NCBI RefSeq assembly: GCF_000400365.1
Contig: NZ_BAOG01000005.1
Location: forward strand, 1-53,094
Source: Vibrio jasicida CAIM 1864 = LMG 25398
GTDB lineage: Bacteria > Pseudomonadota > Gammaproteobacteria > Enterobacterales > Vibrionaceae
Direction: 5' to 3'
Length of the DNA stretch: 53,094 bases
The first letter of the stretch is position 1; each line of letters starts with the position of its first letter. Shown here piece after piece: positions 1-8,350 of this stretch. A program made the translations under genes and the position numbers. The notes under the pieces are model-generated. The model searched no databases and was not told the origin of the DNA. It saw nothing but the letters and a program-made list of their open reading frames with translations.

Positions 1-320
1 AGGTGGGGGTTGTTTTACGTTGAGTTAGGTGCTTGCAACCCCCTCCAACTCCCCCTTTTATCAGCATTGTTTGCCAAGCATTTGAATGTGGTTATCAAGG
101 GGGAGAGTTTTCTTTGCCGCGGTGAGCTCTGTGCTTTCCCAACGTCATTCTGAAAGAGCCTAGGCGAGTATTTAGAATCTACTCGAAACGCGTTGTGATG
201 TTGCATTTTGAATTGAATTTTTCGCGAATGCAGAACCTGTCCCTCCCCTTTGAGCTCGATGTATTGAGATCTTCAAAGTTTGATACAAGGGGAGGTTAGG
301 TGGGGTTGCTGCTTTAAGGC
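1..320. repeat. Inverted-repeat-rich intergenic DNA, two related copies
   Basis: No convincing gene lies here. Two units share a C-rich arm and a G-rich arm. Copy A has a C-rich stretch at 36-57 and a G-rich stretch at 97-107. Copy B has a C-rich stretch at 240-249 and a G-rich stretch at 283-294. The motif AGGTGGGGTTG or a close variant occurs at the start of the window and near 297-308, so copy A may begin before the window. The arms of each unit could fold into a long hairpin. This looks like a small dispersed palindromic element of the kind common between Vibrio genes, but I cannot name the family. ORFs called across it are shadows of the repeat. Confidence 0.45.
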
Positions 321-340
321 TTTTGACTCTCGCCTCTTCT

Positions 341-375
341 AAAAACAAAAAATCCACCTCAACCGAGGTGGATTT
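341..375 (-). terminator. Rho-independent terminator of the AEP binding-protein gene
   Basis: An 11-bp perfect stem (AAATCCACCTC, loop AACC, GAGGTGGATTT, 350-375) is followed on the minus strand by a T-rich tract (complement of 341-349). It lies just past the stop codon at 397, so the binding-protein gene appears to be transcribed alone. Confidence 0.85.
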
Positions 376-396
376 CAATATTCAAAGCAAATTCAA

Positions 397-1404
397 TTAA
401 GACTTTGGCTCTGATTTCGCGTCGAACTTCTCAGACCATGCAGCTAGGATTTCTGCACGCTTACTGCCCATTTGCGCGAAGTCCATCTTCGCCATGTTCT
501 CTTGAACGTTCGGGAAGTTAGACACGGTCGCTTTCACTTCTTTATGTGCAACCACTGGGTACATTTCTACGTAAAGCTCGTTTGCTGCTTTAGAGATTGA
601 CCAGTCGACAACACGCTTCGCTGCATCCGACTCTTTTACTAGACCAACGGCTTCTGATTCCCAGCCGATGCCTTTTGGTGTGATTACCGCTAGTGGTGCA
701 CCTTGTGTTTTCAGCTTCGCGCCGCGGCTTGCCATCGAAATACCGATAGCCACTTCACCCATACCCGCTTGAACACATGGTTTAGAGCCCGAGTGCGTAT
801 AGTGTGCAATGTTCTTATCTAAGTCACGCATGTAGTTCCATGCCTGATCTTCTCCCATGTTTTGTAGCCAAGCAGAAACCTGCATGTAGCCAGTGCCTGA
901 AGAAGCTGGGTTCGGCATTGCAATGTGACCTTTGTAAACCGACTTTGTTAGGTCTCCCCAAGACGTTGGTTTCGGTAGGTTAAGTTGTTTCGCTACCGCT
1001 TCGTTGAAACAAACTGCGTTAAAGAACGCATCGTTACCAAACCAAGCTTGGTTTGATTGAGGGTCGTTTAGGTTCGCGTGCAGCTCTCCCAAACCTTTTG
1101 GTGTGTAAGGCTTAAGAAGACCTTCATCTTTAAGCAGTGCCATTGACGAGCCAGCAAGACCCCAAACCACTTCCGCTTGAGGGTTGTTCTTTTCTGCCAG
1201 CAACTTCGCCGTCATGATACCGGTTGAATCGCGAACCCACTTAATCTTGATATCTGGGTTATCTTTCTCAAACGCAGACTTGTATTTCGCAAGAATGTCA
1301 GTTTCGAAAGCGGTGTAAACCGTGACTTCCTGTGCTGCCATTGCATTCGTAGCTAGCAGAGAGACAAGTGCAGCCAGCGATCTTTTCATCAAACGGTTTT
1401 TCAT
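397..1404 (-). CDS. Putative 2-aminoethylphosphonate ABC transporter periplasmic binding protein
   Basis: This is a 335-residue secreted solute-binding protein. A basic N-terminus and hydrophobic stretch end at AMA-AQE, a normal signal peptidase I site, and the mature part starts with the EVTVYTAFE strand typical of the iron/thiamine/phosphonate-type binding proteins. The start at 1404 is preferred over 1407 because GGAG (complement of 1411-1414) is 6 nt from it. The gene is divergent from phnW-pbfA-phnX, which supports AEP as the ligand. Oddly, no permease or ATPase gene follows. A terminator comes directly after the stop, so its membrane partners must be encoded elsewhere. Ligand identity rests on context and family resemblance. 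Confidence 0.8.
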   Translation of the reverse strand: MKNRLMKRSLAALVSLLATNAMAAQEVTVYTAFETDILAKYKSAFEKDNPDIKIKWVRDSTGIMTAKLLAEKNNPQAEVVWGLAGSSMALLKDEGLLKPYTPKGLGELHANLNDPQSNQAWFGNDAFFNAVCFNEAVAKQLNLPKPTSWGDLTKSVYKGHIAMPNPASSGTGYMQVSAWLQNMGEDQAWNYMRDLDKNIAHYTHSGSKPCVQAGMGEVAIGISMASRGAKLKTQGAPLAVITPKGIGWESEAVGLVKESDAAKRVVDWSISKAANELYVEMYPVVAHKEVKATVSNFPNVQENMAKMDFAQMGSKRAEILAAWSEKFDAKSEPKS

Positions 1405-1438
1405 CATTTTCTCCAGTTAATTTGGCTAAGTTTTCATT

Positions 1439-1450
1439 TGGTCTGTACCA
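1439..1450. promoter_or_regulatory. Candidate GntR/HutC-type operator 1
   Basis: TGGTCTGTACCA is an inverted repeat (TGGT-N4-ACCA) about 35 nt upstream of the binding-protein start. The surrounding bases TTTGG...CCAGTT match the second site at 1636-1647. TGGT-N4-ACCA is the usual core of HutC-subfamily GntR operators; the regulator gene itself is not in the window. Confidence 0.55.
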
Positions 1451-1635
1451 GTTGACGATATACACCCTACTGAGCCTTTGTGACGAAATCATGACCATTA
1501 AATGGCAGTTTTACGAAAATTTGCGCTGAATAATCGTTCAATTGATCCGCCATTTTCTGGATATTAAAGTTTTATGAAATTGGATATTCGCCTATTTACT
1601 GCCCTTTTCTTCCTCGCTAGAGTGAACTCGAAATT

Positions 1636-1647
1636 TGGTGTAGACCA
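1636..1647. promoter_or_regulatory. Candidate GntR/HutC-type operator 2
   Basis: TGGTGTAGACCA is an inverted repeat matching the site at 1439-1450, with identical flanking TTTGG and CCA-TT bases. It ends 26 nt before the phnW start codon. One site in front of each divergent transcript suggests a shared repressor for AEP uptake and degradation. Confidence 0.55.
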
Positions 1648-1673
1648 ATTAGCCTATTCTGATGGAAATCGAG

Positions 1674-2777
1674 ATGAAAAACGAATACCTACTACTGACT
1701 CCAGGTCCTCTATCTACTTCTGAAACAGTACGTGAAGCCATGCTAAAAGACTGGTGTACTTGGGATGATGAATACAACAAAGACATCGTAGAAGTGATCC
1801 GCACTAAGCTTGTAAAACTGGCGACGGAGCAAGACGGCTACACCAGCGTACTAATGCAAGGTAGCGGCACCGCATCAGTAGAAGCAACGATTGGCAGTGC
1901 CATTGGCAAAGATGGAAAATTGTTGGTTGTCGACAACGGTGCTTACGGTGCGCGTATCGCTCAGATCGCTGATTATCTAAATATTCCATGCCATGTAGTT
2001 TCCCCAGGCGAAACATCACAGCCACACTTGAACGAGGTGGAAACTGCATTGGCATCGGATCCTGCGATCACACACGTGGCGATTGTTCATTGCGAGACAA
2101 CCACTGGCATGCTCAACCCAATTGAGGCGTTTGCTTCTGCGGCAAAAGCACACGGTAAAGTAGTGATTCTCGATGCCATGTCGAGCTTTGGTGGCATTCC
2201 TATCGATATTGCTGAGCTAGGCATCGATTTTATGATCAGCTCTGCAAACAAATGTATTCAAGGCGTGCCGGGCTTTGGCTTTGTGATTGCGAAACAAACT
2301 GAGCTAGAAAAGTGCCAAGGTCAGGCACGTTCTTTGAGCCTTGATCTTTACGACCAGTGGCACTGCATGGAAGTGAACCACGGCAAATGGCGTTTCACAT
2401 CTCCAACGCACACGGTTCGAGCTTTCTACCAAGCATTGTTAGAGCTAGAACAAGAAGGCGGAATCGAAGCCCGTCACGACCGCTACCAGACTAACCAGAA
2501 AACACTGGTTGCTGGTATGCGCTCTTTGGGTTTCGAACCACTACTGAGTGATGACCTACACTCGCCAATCATCACTTCTTTCTACTCTCCGACGCACAGT
2601 GATTACCAATTCAAAGCGTTCTACACGCGTTTGAAAGAGCAAGGCTTCGTGATTTATCCGGGTAAAGTATCAAACGCAGATTGCTTCCGTATCGGCAACA
2701 TTGGCGAAGTTTACCCAGCAGATATCGAGCGCTTAATCGGTGCAATTGAAAAAGCAATGTACTGGCAAGTTGCTTAA
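1674..2777 (+). CDS. phnW: 2-aminoethylphosphonate:pyruvate transaminase
   Basis: PhnW moves the amino group of 2-aminoethylphosphonate to pyruvate, giving phosphonoacetaldehyde and alanine. It is a cytosolic PLP enzyme of the class V fold. The N-terminal LLLTPGPL motif, the PLP-pyridine aspartate in ILDAMSS (about residue 167) and the PLP lysine in SSANKCIQG (about residue 193) are all present. I use ATG 1674, giving 367 residues and the usual [12 protein letters not shown] start, rather than ATG 1662, which has no ribosome site. It is first in the phnW-pbfA-phnX operon, and its product is the substrate of PhnX. Confidence 0.95.
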   Translation: MKNEYLLLTPGPLSTSETVREAMLKDWCTWDDEYNKDIVEVIRTKLVKLATEQDGYTSVLMQGSGTASVEATIGSAIGKDGKLLVVDNGAYGARIAQIADYLNIPCHVVSPGETSQPHLNEVETALASDPAITHVAIVHCETTTGMLNPIEAFASAAKAHGKVVILDAMSSFGGIPIDIAELGIDFMISSANKCIQGVPGFGFVIAKQTELEKCQGQARSLSLDLYDQWHCMEVNHGKWRFTSPTHTVRAFYQALLELEQEGGIEARHDRYQTNQKTLVAGMRSLGFEPLLSDDLHSPIITSFYSPTHSDYQFKAFYTRLKEQGFVIYPGKVSNADCFRIGNIGEVYPADIERLIGAIEKAMYWQVA

Positions 2778-2803
2778 AGCAGCCTTCTGATTGAGAGAGC
2801 GTT

Positions 2804-4183
2804 ATGACTCAGAATATCAAACCGACCCATTTCCGCAGCGAAGGCGATGTCAACACAACACCAGCGCGCCAAGCTTGGAATGCATCGATGGACGACGAAC
2901 GCACGCAAGCATTATTGAAGCGTGATTCGGAGGTCTTTCTTCATCAAGCCATGTCGACGCCTTGCTTAGATACCTTGGAAGCAGCAGAAGGCATCTACGT
3001 CCAAGATGCCACCGGCAAAAAGTACATGGACTTTCATGGCAATAACGTCCATCAGCTGGGCTATGGTCATCCGCATGTGATTAAACGCGTGCAAGAACAA
3101 ATTGCCAAACTGCCGTTTTCACCACGTCGTTTTACCAACGAGACAGCGATTGAATGTGCTGAAAAGCTCACCCAAATCTGTGGCGGTGAATTGAATCGCG
3201 TGCTGTTTGCACCGGGTGGCACATCTGCAGTGGGCATGGCACTTAAACTAGCGCGCCACATCACGGGCAACTACAAGGTGGTGTCTCTGTGGGATTCTTT
3301 CCACGGCGCATCGTTGGATGCCATCTCAGTGGGCGGCGAAGCGTGTTTCCGTCAAGGCATGGGACCATTAATGGCAGGTGTTGAGCGCATTCCACCAGCC
3401 GTATCTTACCGTGGTGCTTTCCCTGTCGCGGACGGCAGCGACGTGCATTACGCCGACTACCTTGAATACGTGATTGAGAAAGAAGGCGGCGTGGGCGCGT
3501 TTATCGCAGAAGCAGTTCGTAATACCGACGTACAAGTGCCGAGCAAAACCTACTGGAAACGCATCCGTGAAATCTGCGACAAACACAATGTCATGCTGAT
3601 CATCGACGACATCCCGAATGGCATGGGTCGCAGCGGTGAATGGTTTACCTACCAAGCCTACGACATCGAGCCAGATATGCTCTGTATCGGTAAAGGCTTG
3701 GGCGGAGGCTTAGTGCCTATCGCAGCCATGGTAACTAAAGACAAATACAACACTGCCGAGCAAATCTCCATGGGTCATTACACTCATGAGAAAAGCCCTA
3801 TCGGTTGTGCTGCAGCACTAGCAACCATGGAAGCTATTGAGCAAGACGGCTTACTAGATAAAGCCAAAGCCGACAGCCAGTTCATGCGTGAAAAGCTGCT
3901 AGAGATGAAAGCCAAGTACCCTGTGATTGGCGATGTTCGTGGCATCGGCATGTTGTGGGGCATTGAACTGGTCACCGACCACGAGAGCAAAGCACGCGCG
4001 TATGACGAAGCGGAAGCTGTGTTGTACCAATGCCTCAACAATGGCGTGAGCTTCAAGGTATCGCAAGGTAACGTGATTCAACTCAGCCCACCGCTGATCA
4101 TCACTCGCGAACAACTGACAGAAGCGTTGGCGATCTTCGAAGAAGCCATCGCCAAAGTGTGTAAAGACTTTAACTACTTCTAA
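2804..4183 (+). CDS. pbfA: (R)-1-hydroxy-2-aminoethylphosphonate ammonia-lyase (PbfA-type class III PLP enzyme)
   Basis: This is a 459-residue PLP enzyme of the class III aminotransferase fold. The PLP aspartate is in LIIDDIPNG (D268/D269) and the Schiff-base lysine in CIGKGLGGG (K297). In Vibrio phosphonate clusters an enzyme of this type sitting between phnW and phnX is PbfA, which eliminates ammonia from (R)-1-hydroxy-2-aminoethylphosphonate to give phosphonoacetaldehyde. That lets the cell also use hydroxylated AEP through PhnX. The gene starts 26 nt after phnW and is followed by a hairpin before phnX. The assignment rests on the gene order and fold; a plain transaminase is the alternative. 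Confidence 0.82.
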   Translation: MTQNIKPTHFRSEGDVNTTPARQAWNASMDDERTQALLKRDSEVFLHQAMSTPCLDTLEAAEGIYVQDATGKKYMDFHGNNVHQLGYGHPHVIKRVQEQIAKLPFSPRRFTNETAIECAEKLTQICGGELNRVLFAPGGTSAVGMALKLARHITGNYKVVSLWDSFHGASLDAISVGGEACFRQGMGPLMAGVERIPPAVSYRGAFPVADGSDVHYADYLEYVIEKEGGVGAFIAEAVRNTDVQVPSKTYWKRIREICDKHNVMLIIDDIPNGMGRSGEWFTYQAYDIEPDMLCIGKGLGGGLVPIAAMVTKDKYNTAEQISMGHYTHEKSPIGCAAALATMEAIEQDGLLDKAKADSQFMREKLLEMKAKYPVIGDVRGIGMLWGIELVTDHESKARAYDEAEAVLYQCLNNGVSFKVSQGNVIQLSPPLIITREQLTEALAIFEEAIAKVCKDFNYF

Positions 4184-4204
4184 CCTCAACAAAAACCAAT
4201 TTAC

Positions 4205-4241
4205 CCAGAGCGCGGTTCCAACGTGTAGGCAAGCGCTCTGG
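4205..4241 (+). other. Intercistronic hairpin between pbfA and phnX
   Basis: CCAGAGCGC (4205-4213) can pair perfectly with GCGCTCTGG (4233-4241) around a 19-nt loop. No T-run follows, so it is more likely an mRNA processing or stability element than a terminator. The phnX ribosome site AAGGA lies just downstream at 4253-4257. Confidence 0.5.
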
Positions 4242-4263
4242 CAAGCAAGAAAAAGGATTGAAC

Positions 4264-5079
4264 ATGAGCAACTCACCAATTCAAGCAGTGATCTTTGACT
4301 GGGCTGGCACTATCGTCGATTTCGGCTCTTTTGCGCCAACCAGTATCTTTGTGGAAGCGTTCAAACAAGGCTTTGATTTCGATATCGATCTTGAGGAAGC
4401 GCGCGAACCAATGGGGCTTGGCAAGTGGGATCACATCCAAGCTGTGGGTCGTATTTCTGCCGTTGATAAGCGTTGGAATGAGAAGTTCGGTCGCTCAATG
4501 ACCAGCGAAGACATCGACGCTATCTACGCAGCATTCATGCCGCTGCAAAAAGCAAAAGTGGCTGACCATGCAGAGCCAATCCTTAATGCGATTGAAGTTG
4601 TGAACGGTCTGAAAGACAAAGGCATCAAGATCGGTTCTTGTTCTGGTTACCCTCGCGAAGTGATGGATGTGCTGATTCCTGTGGCTGCGGATTACGGCTA
4701 CAAACCGGATTACGTAGTAGCAACGGATGACCTGCCGCAAGGTGGTCGCCCAGCACCATTTATGGCACTGAAGAATGTGATTGAGCTGAATGTTACCGAC
4801 GTTAATGCGTGTATCAAAGTGGATGACGCCGCACCGGGCATCGACGAAGGTCACAACGCAGGTATGTGGACCGTTGGTTTGCTGCTTTCTGGTAACGAAG
4901 CGGGTCTGACATTTGAGGAATACCAAGCTGCGGACGAAACAACACTTAATGCTGCTCGTGAAAAAGCGCGTGCAAAATTGCTCATGAGCTCGCCGCATTA
5001 CCTCATCGACACCATTGCTGACTTCCCAGAAGTGGTTGCAGATATCGAACGTCGCCTAGCGGCAGGTGAGCGTCCGTAG
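4264..5079 (+). CDS. phnX: Phosphonoacetaldehyde hydrolase (phosphonatase)
   Basis: PhnX splits the C-P bond of phosphonoacetaldehyde to acetaldehyde and phosphate. It is a HAD-family enzyme. The nucleophile is D12 in [13 protein letters not shown], and the Schiff-base lysine unique to phosphonatases is in GLGKWDHI (K54). The late HAD acidic pair is in VDDAAPG. ATG 4264 is chosen over TTG 4258 because AAGGA at 4253-4257 is spaced correctly. The length of 271 residues is normal. It is the last gene of the phnW-pbfA-phnX operon and is followed by a strong terminator, so the operon yields phosphate, acetaldehyde and alanine or ammonia from AEP compounds. Confidence 0.95.
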   Translation: MSNSPIQAVIFDWAGTIVDFGSFAPTSIFVEAFKQGFDFDIDLEEAREPMGLGKWDHIQAVGRISAVDKRWNEKFGRSMTSEDIDAIYAAFMPLQKAKVADHAEPILNAIEVVNGLKDKGIKIGSCSGYPREVMDVLIPVAADYGYKPDYVVATDDLPQGGRPAPFMALKNVIELNVTDVNACIKVDDAAPGIDEGHNAGMWTVGLLLSGNEAGLTFEEYQAADETTLNAAREKARAKLLMSSPHYLIDTIADFPEVVADIERRLAAGERP

Positions 5080-5109
5080 TCTTCATTTTCCACCAATAAA
5101 TGAAAACAA

Positions 5110-5140
5110 ACGCCCCTCACGTGAGGGGCGTTTTTCTTTT
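5110..5140 (+). terminator. Terminator of the phnW-pbfA-phnX operon
   Basis: ACGCCCCTCAC pairs with GTGAGGGGCGT as a GC-rich perfect stem and is followed by TTTTCTTTTT. It serves the plus-strand phn operon; the minus-strand inhibitor gene ends nearby at 5166. Confidence 0.9.
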
Positions 5141-5165
5141 TGGCACTATCTTAAGGAGCTTTGGC

Positions 5166-5534
5166 TTATTGAAGCGTACTTCCATTAGATAGCAGCTTCC
5201 TTGTCGGCTCTTGCTCGGTGTATTCGACCGCATCTTGATCCGCGAGCTTATCGACTTCCGCCTGTTCACCCACCACAATCAACACGTGTTGTTTCACCAG
5301 AGCGTCGACCACTTCAATGTTGTGCTGACGAAGAAGCGCTCTCACTTCGCTCTCTTTTCCTTCATGATACTTAACAAAGTAACGTGCAGGTTGCTGCTCG
5401 GCTTGATCTTGGCGTTCATCCACGAGAGGAAATCCTTGATTGTTTGCCAAGCTGCTTGAGCTCAGTCCGATTGCCAATAGTGCGGTAGCGCCTACCGCAG
5501 ACAAAGAAAGTAAGGTCAACTTCTTCATAGTCAC
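5166..5534 (-). CDS. Secreted stand-alone I9-type propeptide/protease inhibitor
   Basis: This 122-residue exported protein has a signal peptide ending near SSSLA-NNQ. The rest (about 50-110) is a single inhibitor-I9-like ferredoxin fold. It contains the RYFVKYHEGKE strand, a central helix, the VDALVKQHVLIVV strand and a VEYTEQEP end. This resembles the propeptide of the subtilase immediately upstream, which has PTKYIVKFKED and VEYVEIDPP at the equivalent places. Only 3 nt separate the two genes, so they are certainly co-transcribed. The likely role is to fold or inhibit the protease in trans before or during secretion. No catalytic residues are expected or seen. Confidence 0.75.
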   Translation of the reverse strand: MTMKKLTLLSLSAVGATALLAIGLSSSSLANNQGFPLVDERQDQAEQQPARYFVKYHEGKESEVRALLRQHNIEVVDALVKQHVLIVVGEQAEVDKLADQDAVEYTEQEPTRKLLSNGSTLQ

Positions 5535-5537
5535 TCC

Positions 5538-7913
5538 TTATTGAAAGGTCAGAGTCCAACTGTTGATGGTGCCTGTGTCTCTTCTGGCATTGTCCACCGC
5601 TTTAAGTTCCCATGTGCCTTGTGATTCAAAACCAGAGAAATCCGCTTGGAAACTGGTTTTAATGTCGTTTGCACCACCACCCGCATTGTCGTGCAGTACT
5701 ACTTGACCACCGTCAGGTGACGTTAGCGTGACACGAAGATCGCCAATGTAGGTGTGAGTGATATCCAAGTCGATAGTCACTGAACCTGCATCGCCAGAGC
5801 GAGCCACATCTAATGGGCTTACGATACCTGCAGAGCTGTTGTCAGGAATCGCTACTGCATTCGAGTTGGTGTAGCTAGAAGGTGCAGAACCGCCACCTGA
5901 TGAATCGCCCGAACCGTTATGCGCTGCAACAAGAGAAACACCAGAGTACGCGCTGTAGCCGTAAACCAATACTTCATATTGCCCTGCGCCAGATACGTTC
6001 AAGCTACAACTTTCGCCATTACCACCCGCCCATGAACGACAGTCGTAAGTGCTGGTGCTTGGTGTGCCATTAAAGCGTACGTAAAGGTCAGCATCACCAG
6101 AACCACCACTCATGTTGAATGTCGCTTGCGTTGCATCCGCTGGGACGTCAAACACGAATACTGTGCTTGATTTGCTGCCGCCAGAAAGCTGCGTTTTCGC
6201 CACGCCATTTTCTAGAACGTTGTCGTTGCCAGATCCACCGCCATCTGGACCATTACAGCCAGCGTCTAGGTATTGTTTCGCTGCTTCAGCATTCACAAGA
6301 CCATGACCTGTGCGGTTATCACGACCTGTTACGTCGATGTCCGTTGCTGTCTTGATCAGTGCGTTACGTACTTGTGCTGCGGTACAGGTTGGATGGTAAC
6401 TCCACACTAAACCTGCAACACCAGTTACGTGTGGCGTCGCCATCGAAGTACCGTTGTAGTACTCGTAATCTTCACCTTTTGTGGTCGATACCGTGATGTC
6501 TTGACCAACATAGCCTAACAGTTCCTGACCGAAGGCACGATCAACCGTTACAGACACAATACGCGCTGCGTTGTTTTGATCGACAAGGAAAGGATTCTGC
6601 AAACCCGGTAGCTCAGAGTTACTGTACACAATCGCCGCACTTGCGCCTGCGTTGTAACACGCTTGAACTGCATCGATTTCTGGATAGTTGCCCGGTGATT
6701 GGTTACTCACACGCTCGGTCAAACAGATCTTGCCCGACATATCGCCACAGCTGAAGCTGCTACCGGATACATCACAGCTTGCTAGTGTCGCCGTGATGGA
6801 ACCGGCTACTGGATCAGGACCGTAACTGCCGCCCGATTGGATCAAGCGGTTGTGAGGAACGATGCCACGATCGAACTGGCTAACACCGTTCAAGCGAATG
6901 TCTGAAAGCTTACCCTCGCCCACTGTCACCGTAGACAGAATTGCTACACCCGGACCTGCGATTTCAACTTGGTCTGTCGCTTGAGAAAACGCCGCGTGAT
7001 CACGCTTATCATCCACTGCCGCAACCGACATTACTGAATCGTAAGACGCTGGGTAGCTATGTGCAGTATTACCATCGTTACCCGCAGCAGCAATCAGCAG
7101 CACGCCTTGATCATAAATAGTTTGCAACGCGTTTTTCTCCGTCACACTCGACTGGCTACCACCAAGGCTCATGTTGACGACGTTCGCGCCGTTGTCAGCA
7201 CAAGTTTGTACCGCTTTCACCAAGCTGGATGAGTAGCCCCACCCCGCTTCATTGAACACCTTAACGATGTGCAAATTCACATTTTGGTTTGGCATAACGC
7301 CTTTGATGCCTTCCGTGTTGGTAATCGCGGCAATCGTACCTGCTACGTGTGTACCGTGAGCGTTGTTGTTCCCCGGAACACTCCAAGAGCCTGTACCGCT
7401 GTCGTTTGTACCCGACACTCGGTTACCACTCAGATCGTTGTGCGCCAGATCGTAACCCGAGTCGATGATACACACGGTGCGATTCCCTGCATTCGAGTCA
7501 TCCAGAAGCTGAGCGTTCACCGCCTCATAGCCCCAAGGGATAGTCTCACTTAACAGATAACGCGGTGGGTCAATTTCAACGTATTCCACATCGCTGCGGT
7601 TACGCAATTGCCCCAATTCCGAGTCTTCTATCTCCACGCTGTAGATCGCGCGGTTTCCTAGCTTTTCCACTTTACGCGCTTTGAGCTGATCTAATACCGA
7701 CTCTTGCGCGATGCGTGGCCCCCAGAATGAGTTCCCACCCAATGCTGAGGGACTGGACGTATCTTCTTTAAATTTGACGATGTATTTAGTCGGCAAGTTA
7801 GATTCGTCGAACCCCGTTAGAGGAGCCGCATGCGCTGACATCGAAAATGTCAGTGCTACTGCAACGGCAGACAATGAAAACAAGCCATTTAATTTAGTTG
7901 TTGTGTGATGCAT
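5538..7913 (-). CDS. Secreted subtilisin-family (S8) serine protease with PA, PPC and P domains
   Basis: This is a 791-residue exocellular protease. Domains in order are a signal peptide (1-29), an I9 propeptide (about 40-117) and a subtilase core with D151 in IIDSGYD, H186 in AHGTHVAG and S490 in GTSMATPH. The oxyanion Asn is N279 in AAGNDGN. A PA-type insertion lies at about 335-475, a bacterial pre-peptidase C-terminal (PPC) domain at about 565-665, and a proprotein-convertase P domain at about 680-791. The last two are normally removed or used for secretion and substrate binding. It matches the protease encoded next to tlh in V. parahaemolyticus and is probably exported by type II secretion. 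The I9-like inhibitor gene follows 3 nt downstream. Confidence 0.93.
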   Translation of the reverse strand: MHHTTTKLNGLFSLSAVAVALTFSMSAHAAPLTGFDESNLPTKYIVKFKEDTSSPSALGGNSFWGPRIAQESVLDQLKARKVEKLGNRAIYSVEIEDSELGQLRNRSDVEYVEIDPPRYLLSETIPWGYEAVNAQLLDDSNAGNRTVCIIDSGYDLAHNDLSGNRVSGTNDSGTGSWSVPGNNNAHGTHVAGTIAAITNTEGIKGVMPNQNVNLHIVKVFNEAGWGYSSSLVKAVQTCADNGANVVNMSLGGSQSSVTEKNALQTIYDQGVLLIAAAGNDGNTAHSYPASYDSVMSVAAVDDKRDHAAFSQATDQVEIAGPGVAILSTVTVGEGKLSDIRLNGVSQFDRGIVPHNRLIQSGGSYGPDPVAGSITATLASCDVSGSSFSCGDMSGKICLTERVSNQSPGNYPEIDAVQACYNAGASAAIVYSNSELPGLQNPFLVDQNNAARIVSVTVDRAFGQELLGYVGQDITVSTTKGEDYEYYNGTSMATPHVTGVAGLVWSYHPTCTAAQVRNALIKTATDIDVTGRDNRTGHGLVNAEAAKQYLDAGCNGPDGGGSGNDNVLENGVAKTQLSGGSKSSTVFVFDVPADATQATFNMSGGSGDADLYVRFNGTPSTSTYDCRSWAGGNGESCSLNVSGAGQYEVLVYGYSAYSGVSLVAAHNGSGDSSGGGSAPSSYTNSNAVAIPDNSSAGIVSPLDVARSGDAGSVTIDLDITHTYIGDLRVTLTSPDGGQVVLHDNAGGGANDIKTSFQADFSGFESQGTWELKAVDNARRDTGTINSWTLTFQ

Positions 7914-8350
7914 TTGCTCTATTCCTTGTTGAGCTGATTTTTATTCACTTTTTACTCATGAAAAGTCATTCAAACCTCATTAACATGAGTTATTCAGCTA
8001 TAGGTTATTTGTTAAAAAATCCAAACAATTCATTTTATGAATACATAATTGTTAATAAAAGATCATTTAATAAACAGAAATGGTGAACATTCAAAATCAA
8101 CCAATTTACTTATAAAGCAATTACTTATTAACAAGAAAAGTGCATGTTAAATTAATGTTGGTGAGTAATTATTCTAGATTTTATAAAATTGTTCTATTTA
8201 CCAAATCTATTGAAATACGATTGCGGTACCAAAATTGACAATTTGAATAATTAGATATTTGACTGAATAGCGTATTTACCCAGAATGAGGAGAGTTGATG
8301 AGATAACTTCTCATCTAAATCATGACGATAATCATTATAGAGAGTGAATC
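7914..8350. other. AT-rich divergent intergenic region between the protease and tlh
   Basis: These 437 bases hold the divergent promoters. They are strongly AT-rich, which in Vibrio often marks H-NS-silenced virulence promoters (inference). A hairpin at 8297-8315 (GATGAGA, loop TAACT, TCTCATC) and a probable Fur box just before tlh are visible. I see no small gene that I would support. Confidence 0.5.
8321..8339 (+). promoter_or_regulatory. Candidate Fur box overlapping the tlh leader
   Basis: By hand alignment this 19-mer matches the Fur consensus GATAATGATAATCATTATC at about 15 positions, including the unbroken GATAATCATTAT at 8327-8338. It ends 11 nt before the tlh start codon, where a bound repressor would block transcription. 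Iron control of tlh is an inference. Confidence 0.45.

Noticed and set aside
3899..4279. 126-codon minus-strand frame inside pbfA/phnX
   Set aside because: It is a shadow of the real plus-strand genes, with no ribosome site and Cys/Leu-rich nonsense composition.
4495..4998. 167-codon minus-strand frame inside phnX
   Set aside because: It is fully covered by phnX, which has strong family motifs.
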